Below are positions 57,786 through 64,000 of a DNA stretch of 64,000 bases, one piece after another. The stretch's first letter is position 1. Every line of letters starts with the position of its first letter. The DNA comes from Lycorma delicatula (taxonomy: Eukaryota; Arthropoda; Insecta; Hemiptera; Fulgoridae): positions 46,903,946 to 46,967,945 of the forward strand of contig NC_134465.1 of the NCBI RefSeq assembly GCF_047948215.1, given 5' to 3'. The notes beneath the pieces are model-generated. The model ran no database searches. It saw nothing but the letters and a program-made list of their open reading frames with translations, and was not told where the DNA came from. The translations under genes and the position numbers were made by a program.

Positions 57786-58289
57786 CTAAAACATAAACAA
57801 AAAACAAAATTATACTAATTTCTATATTTAAAATAAAAAACAAAAATAAACTGTCACCAGTATAAAGGAGTTCAGGAGTAATAGGAGTATATGCGTAAAG
57901 CAATCTGTAAACTGGCGACAAACTGAAATAGAATATATTTTTAAAAAATTTTTCACTCTATCACTATTAAGCAAAAAATTTCTAAAAGTATCATTAAAGT
58001 GATAGCACAATCCAACTTTATGGTATTCAGTCAGCAATTGTTACACAGGTAAATGTGATTTCAGATAGAGATATTTAATCTCTATCTGAAATAGATAGAG
58101 ATTTATTATTGGTAGGATATAAAATAATCTATAAAAATAAAATCAGACTTCAACAATTAATAATAGTACTAAAAAATTAAAAATAATTATATTTTTATTT
58201 ACTAACAAAAGTAAAAGTATTTATAACAAATAGCATTTCTCAAGTTGGGGCCAGCCAACACAAATTAAACATAAAATAACATGAAGATG

Positions 58290-58390
58290 CAAAGTCTCAG
58301 ATTGCAGGCATCCATGGCACGAGTGATAGTTTTTTGACCTTTCATCTGAAGGGGCCGGGTTCGAATCCCAGTCAGAGGGGAAAAAAGGCA
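58290..58390 (+). mobile_element. SINE family 2, copy c
   Basis: GGCACGAGTGATAGTTTTTT, CCTTTCATCTGAAGGGGCCG, B box GGTTCGAATCC, then CAGTCAGAGGGGAAAAAAGG. The tRNA-like head only, lying in the inferred intron of the RGG gene. Confidence 0.75.
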
Positions 58391-58624
58391 AAGATTTGAT
58401 TGTTTAATGATTCCAGCTAAATTTGGAGGCAGTATATTTCATTTTGTATAAAGTATCAAACATCATATGTTTTGGGATATAATGGAACTAATAACTTTGA
58501 ATGGTGGCAGTCCTTGTTTCTCTATTGTGCGAGCTTTAATTTCATAGTAATAGTGCACTGTAGTTTTGTAAATCTAATTAAACATAAAAAAGAATATCTT
58601 TTATAATAGTGTTATATTTTTTTG

Positions 58625-59360
58625 TTAAAAAGGACTATACAGAAAGTAACTTAAGTTTCGCTGATACTCGCAAATGAAGGTAGTGGGTCTATCTAGGTGG
58701 TCACTGCTTGCCTGACTTAGTTCGCATCAAACTGCACTATGTGAAGGAGTCATGTTGATTTTTTACAGTGTTTAAAATGCATGCCACTATAGAAAATCTT
58801 GCTAGTTATGAAGTCAGATCAGCTGTTATTAAACTTTTTTTTTGCAATAAACTACACACCCATCGAGATTTATCAGGAACTATATGATGTTTACAGAAAA
58901 GATGTAATGAGTAAAGGTCCAATAAGAAGTAGTATCATGTTTATAAATGGCTGCTCAGATATTAATGAAAAACTATGCAGCCAGTTTAGTATCCTGTCTG
59001 ACAAATTGGTAGTAAAAGTAGGAGAAAAGATTCATGTTAATCACTTTACCATTACAGAGCTTTCATTTCAGTTTCCAAAAATTTCTTGTAGCCTTTTGTG
59101 TGAAGCTATAATGAAAAAGTCGGATCACCACAGGTTTTTCGCTCAGTGGGTTCTAAAAAGTGGCAAAAATTTTTTAATGAAGAGATATAAAAACTCATCC
59201 ATAGATTTGACAATTGTCTCAATTTATTAAGTGACTGACTACACAGAAAAATAGTTTAAGGAGATATTTTTAATTTGCAAATAATAGATTTTTGCAACCA
59301 CTTTGTTTTTCTTCTTTTTTTTTTAATACAAAATGTAAGTTACTTTCTAGCCCTTATATT
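58625..59360 (+). mobile_element. Mariner-type deletion derivative with N-terminal HTH only
   Basis: The frame 58799-59230 reads NYTPIEIYQELYDVYRKDVM, later FTITELSFQFPKISCSLLCE and HHRFFAQWVLKS. This is the two-part HTH of HTH_48-type mariner transposases in the right order, with a linker frame-shifted or mutated (no GRP motif). The DDE catalytic domain is absent. Candidate ends: TAAAAAGGACTATACAGAAA (58625) and, reversed, TATAAGGGCTAGAAAGTAAC (59360). Both run into AAAGTAACTTA, with a 4-bp indel and TA at each side. About 735 bp; moved only if transposase came from elsewhere. Confidence 0.75.
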
Positions 59361-59885
59361 ATAGTTATATTAGTTTCTTTTTTATTAGCCTAGTGAAAAC
59401 TGATATTTCAGAAATTTTAAAAATCAGTTTTTTGAATAATGAAACTTTTCCTTTATGAACATTCCATCAGTAAGTAGCAAAAGTGTTTCAAATTCAAGTG
59501 ATATGAGACCTCACCGAAAAGAAAAACATGTTAGAACTATAGGCCAGAGAACAAAAAAAATGGTTGTGTTTAATTTGTTTTGGAAATTGCTTTTGTTTTC
59601 AAGTTTCATTAGCTTTAAAGTTTTAATAAACTTTAAAATAGGAAAAGCAAATCACGTATTAAATTAATTGTATTTACTTTATAAATTATATTCTTTTTAT
59701 GTGTAAATAAATACCTTCATTATTAAAATGATAAGTTACGTATTGCAATTACTTGTATTAAAGGCAGTTGAGAGGGAACATCTATTTATGAAAGGAAGAT
59801 AATCACAATGATTACTTTTAGTTTTACGGGTTACTATATCTGACAATAATTTTGTAATAATATCTACCTAGTTTCTTTTTCTCCT
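59361..59885. other. AT-rich spacer
   Basis: No feature recognised. Confidence 0.35.
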
Positions 59886-61440
59886 TTGTTATATACAGTG
59901 AACACAATGCATTACAGGAAACTGTATTATCAGGAACAAACCAAAGAAGAATTCACTAAAACAATCAAGAGACTACTACAAAACCTTAAAAAACCAGCTC
60001 CAAAAATACGAAGAATGAAAATAGTAAACTGGCCCATAACAATAAACACAATGCAGATATCCCAGCTAGATATTTTAACAACTCCTAAATTGGGAAGAAC
60101 TGACAGAATTCCTAAACTTCAATACAAAAATCCCAATAACACCAGCGGGAAAACATCCCAAACCAGATCATGGTCTCAAGGAAATAATGGAGGAAAAGAA
60201 AAGTAGTAAGGAAACAGGAAAAGAAACAGACATGGTAATAACATTTGTAGATTTCAAGAAAGCTTATGACTATCCACAGAGAAACCCTACTAAAAATTCT
60301 GTGACACCTTGGACTACACATCAAATTAGTAAACATAACAAAACTAACCCTCACAAACATTAAGTCAAAGGTAAAATTCAGAGATGAGGCCTTTGAGATC
60401 AAAACAGGACTGTGCCAAGGCATGGGCTCTCACCACTATTATTCAACTGCAGTCTGGAAATGGTAATGATGGATGGCCCAAAAAATACCCCCAAAAGTAA
60501 AAATAGGCCAAAAATCAAAACAAACTGTCTTGGTTTTGCTGATGACTTGGCACTGCTAGCAAATGACATCGACACAGCTAAATCATAGATATTAAAATTT
60601 CAAAACAATGCAAATAAAATTGGCCTCGCAATTTCATTTGAAAAGACAGAAATCATGGCCCAAAAGCCAACACAATTAAAAGAAGTAAAGATAAACGGTA
60701 ATAAAATCAAAATAGTAACTCAATTTAAATACCTCTGAGAAATAGTAACAAACAATCTAAATGAAAAAAAACCTCAGTCCAAATAAGAAGTAAACTAGCT
60801 AAAGCTCAAAAACTAATCTGGTACACTTACAATAAAAAATGTCTATCAATAAACGAAAAATAAGACAAGGAAAAACAGTTACAAAAACCAGAAGCCACTG
60901 ATGTAGCACACACACTTCCACCTGAACAAACAATCAAAGACAGACAGGCTCCAGAAAATCACAAGAACATGCATTAATAAAATACCAGAAAGATAAGCAG
61001 TGATGGATTGTGCCCAATGAAGTCATATACACAGAGTAAAAACCCATCACCGATACGATGCATAAGAGACTAGGATTCTTTAGATATACCACGAGGATTT
61101 AAGATTCAAGACTTCTGAAACAGCTAGAACAGTACAATTTTGACTTGAAATACACCAAGACAGAATGCAGATGGATCAAATAAAGGAAGGATATGAAGGA
61201 AATTGACCTTACACTAGTAGAGACCATTAATAAGATAAAAATTAAACAAGAAAACAAAGAACAAAACCACTTATTTCACTAACAAGAAAAAACTCACATC
61301 AACATTTTCAAAATTAGAAAGAGCACAAAGATCAAAACATATGAAAAAGTACTGGGAGGACTGCAAGGCCCAAATAGTCCCATCAAAAAGACTTTGATAT
61401 GGACTGATTGAAATGACCCTATGTAGTCATAAAATATAAC
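59886..61440 (+). pseudogene. Non-LTR retrotransposon, RT domain relic
   Basis: Order of motifs: TKEEFTKTIKRLLQNLK (59886 on), VITFVDFKKAYD (RT motif A with catalytic Asp, near 60240), GLCQGMGS (motif B, usually GxRQGDxLSPLLF, near 60410), LGFADDLALLANDI (motif C, the FADD pair, near 60530), ISFEKTEIMAQK and VTQFKYL. Stops and single-base shifts are frequent, and the C-terminal third is only a scatter of short matches. No endonuclease seen. It lies antisense within the inferred intron of the RGG gene. Older than the RTE-like copies at 9 and 13 kb and from another family. Confidence 0.78.
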
Positions 61441-61631
61441 AATAAAATGAAAAAAAAGAAAAAGTTATTCAGTATACCCAGATAATCCCTAATTTCTGTA
61501 ACTGTAAAAAAATAATCTAAAATACAAAAAAAAAAAAATAAATAAAATGAGAAAAATTGACACATTAAATCTAATTTTAGAGAATAAACTTTAAAATAAA
61601 TAATATGCATAATAATAAGAAAATTAACTAA

Positions 61632-61801
61632 CTATAACTTGAAACTTTATTGCTATATTTCCCACTAGGTGGTGTATACAACTCCCGAGTGCTTCCCTTG
61701 CTCTCTGATCTACTTTGTTTTTGACTTGAAGCAGAATCGCTGAAAGTAATAGGTGTATGACGTTTCTGACCAGCGACACCTTCTCTGTTTGAATCTTTAG
61801 T
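61632..61801 (-). CDS. Penultimate coding exon of the RGG-rich host gene
   Basis: On the minus strand the acceptor CTTTTGCAG (AG at 61803-61802) is followed from 61801 by a Ser/Lys-rich stretch: TKDSNREGVAGQKRHTPITF, then SDSASSQKQSRSESKG and STRELYTPPSGKYSNKVSSY. A donor A/GTTAGT lies at 61632/61631. That gives 170 bases, and after 56 whole codons the leftover bases fit the exon at 57785 with at most one base of uncertainty in the cut. If not spliced there, the frame ends two codons later at TAG 61630-61628. Disordered, polar composition fits the linker of an RNA-binding protein. Family unknown. A second frame (VSLVRNVIHLLL...) is also open but less protein-like in context. Confidence 0.45.
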
Positions 61802-61809
61802 CTGCAAAA

Positions 61810-62679
61810 GAAAAACAACGTTTTAATATAAAAAAGCAATACAGAGATTATTATTACACATTCTACATTCACATAGTAATATGTTTAGACGCCAGGTAAA
61901 TCAGTAAACTGCATTATTTACAACCTGATGGCTTTGTAACAACTTTTAATACCTCAGGGAGCAATGACCTGGAAATTGCAGCTGTATGACATTTAATAAT
62001 AGGTTTAAAAGTTTGTATGTTTAAAGAAGCAAAAAAAAGGCAATGATCGAAACCATATATATTTATTAAATTGGTTACTAGACAGCATTAAACAACATCT
62101 AATGAAATTTCGTATTATATCATGCTGTAAAAAAGTTCAACAGCTTATAAATGTGACAGCCATGTCATTTAAAAGAAAAATGAAACTTTATGGATTGAAA
62201 AAAAAACCAAAATATTATACATTATAACGACATGTAAACTATAACAAATTTATCCAGAAAACTATCTATTGTTAATAATTTCATTATAAAGGGGTTTTGA
62301 ATTGATATTCTTTTAAAAAGTATTTATTTTTTTTACATTAAAAAAGATTCTTTGCAGTTTTCAAGCCCAGCTAATCAAAATAACAAAGAACGAATAAAAA
62401 AAATGCTTTATTACTACATACAACAGTAACAACTTTTATTAAATACCCACTGCCCCTGAAACTTGTAATTAAAAAAAATTCCACATTTAAATAAATTTTA
62501 CACAATTATTTTATGGATGTTCTACAGCTTGGAAACTGACATACAAAAATACAGAGCAAAAAATGCATTTCTTGCAGTTTAAATGAGTTTTAATAAAACA
62601 ATATAACAGAACAGTGTAATTATTTTATTTATTCCTATCGCATAAGTTGCAATCTGTTCAACTAGTGAACAATTATAAG
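61810..62679. other. Inferred intron sequence
   Basis: AT-rich, no repeats recognised. Lies between the presumed exon at 61801 and the donor at 63999. Confidence 0.3.
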
Positions 62680-62945
62680 ATGTCCCTATGAGATGAGGAT
62701 CATAATATGTGACATGTAAATAAGTAGTCTTGTAGACTCAGGCCAACTATTCCCGAGATGTGTCGTTAACTGAACCCATCTACCAAAGTACACCAGTATT
62801 CACTGTCTAGTAATCAAATTTTTATGAAAGCAACTAACTTTTACTAGGATTTGAACCTCAAAACCTTCGACTTCAAAAATAAGCTATTATAACAAGTAAT
62901 TTTGCAACGAGTTTACCACTAGGCACCCCAGTAGGCTAACAGCAT
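62680..62945 (-). mobile_element. SINE family 1, copy f, near full length
   Basis: Inverted and diverged: AGTCTTGTAGACTCAGGCCA, TATTCCCGAGATGTGTCGTT, CACCAGTATTCACTGTCTAG, reversed B box GGATTTGAACC at about 62850, and the reversed A-box region TTTACCACTAGGCACC near 62910-62930. Old copy in the inferred intron. Confidence 0.8.
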
Positions 62946-63997
62946 AATTATGAATGAAATTTTAATATAAATATACATATATGTAAATAAATATGAAAAA
63001 AGTAAACCAGTATACAAGAAAAATAAAATAATGTGAGTACAATTAAATTCAAAAAAGAAAATCTTTTTCAGTATATGTTTAGTTTTCATGAATACTTTGG
63101 GTTTTATAGACATCTCTAACAAAGTCTAAAAAAGAACTATTAAATGGAATTAAACACAGATATTTATTCATCTATGCCTCTTAATTTGTCTTTCATTAAT
63201 TATTTAAAATTTTAATTAACATATCTTGGAAGGTATTCCTCCTTTTGGGTAAGTTGGATTCACAGCTAACCTGCCAACTTACCTTCATATTGAAACGTTC
63301 AAGATACTGTATAACAGCTATACAAGATACATTAAAAAAAACCTTTTAATAATAATCAGCAGTAACAATGTCTATCTTAATTTCATGTATAGCTAATTTA
63401 ATCTTTACTCACTTCACTCTCTTAGTATTATGATTATGAACATCCTCCTCAATTTACTACAAAATTGATCCCAAATATAAATGTAAAATGTACAATACTC
63501 CTTAGATGGTAAACAGTTATAGGTAAGTAAAATGCTCTCTGCCCTCTTATCAGAATAACTCTTATTGTTTTCTTCAGAAGATACAAACTATCTCTGAAGA
63601 AAGTGGTATGAAAGATTTTAGCTTTCAAAAAACAAATTGAACACCAGATAATTTTCCTAATTTAGGATTTCAAGATACAGTCAAAATTCAAAAGGAAATC
63701 TAATAACATCATCATACTTAATTTTAACTAGTCATTGTTAAAAAGAAGTAATTTCCAAAGTTTATTTTTCATTCAATAGTAAACAATTGACCTCACACTA
63801 TTGTTTTGATAGATTAGATGTATAATGAGGAGACTTGAATCTTCATCAAAGTCATTCAACCTTATAATCAAACTTACACCTGCTGCACACAGCAAAAAAC
63901 AGATAAGAGTATATAAAATAGAATCACATACATATGATGCTTCCACAAATTAAATAATACATTAAAAAATATTATATATATATATATAAATAAGCTT
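62946..63997. other. Inferred intron sequence
   Basis: AT-rich, no coding signal, short (TA)n near 63972-63988. A GAAGGTAAGT word on the minus strand at about 63283-63274 could be a second donor. Confidence 0.3.
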
Positions 63998-64000
63998 ACC
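63998..64000 (-). other. Possible splice donor at the window edge
   Basis: The minus strand at the right edge reads G/GTAAGCTTA, a good donor consensus. It would end an exon just outside the window and start an intron of about 2.2 kb to the acceptor at 61803-61802. Confidence 0.35.

Overview
The window looks like intergenic and intronic DNA from an AT-rich insect nuclear genome. The signs are several Tc1/mariner and piggyBac relics, tRNA-derived SINEs, 5'-truncated non-LTR retrotransposons with A-rich tails, and long (TA)n tracts. Almost no sequence reads as an intact gene, and there are no operons, ribosome binding sites or CRISPR arrays. I cannot name the species.

Layout. 1-9.7 kb: a chimeric mariner relic (120-950), a GC-rich retroposon, a hairpin-ended repeat family here called X, two SINE families, an internally deleted mariner, and a clean RTE-like LINE insertion. 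11-18 kb: LINE fragments on both strands. 18-30 kb: more X copies, further unclassified families (Y, R3, R4), an inverted pair of LINE 3' ends and a small candidate membrane-protein exon. 30-35 kb: a complete 1,341-bp Tc1/mariner element sitting inside a SINE, a foldback MITE and a second, fairly well preserved mariner. 36-40 kb: a degraded matrix metalloproteinase/hemopexin gene, a pogo-type DNA-binding fragment and a BEL/Pao integrase relic. 40-52 kb: four piggyBac-like relics, with a full-length mariner lying among them. 53-64 kb: a diverged tandem repeat, a MITE, and the 3' end of what is probably a host gene on the minus strand (exons 61801-61632 and 57785-57676, RGG-rich C-terminus). Its inferred intron holds a SINE, a mariner deletion derivative and an antisense LINE.

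The only plausible host coding sequence is that RGG-rich 3' end and, much less surely, the exon near 23.9 kb. The metalloproteinase stretch is a pseudogene: two of the three zinc-binding histidines are replaced and the frame shifts repeatedly. No working new system was found. The points most worth a second look are the intronless metalloproteinase relic, two repeat families (X and R4) that share a terminal hairpin followed by GTATTGTAATCG, the chimeric transposon joined at a perfect 17-bp hairpin, and the layered insertions (mariner in SINE, mariner among piggyBac relics). All family calls come from reading translated motifs by eye; no database search was run.
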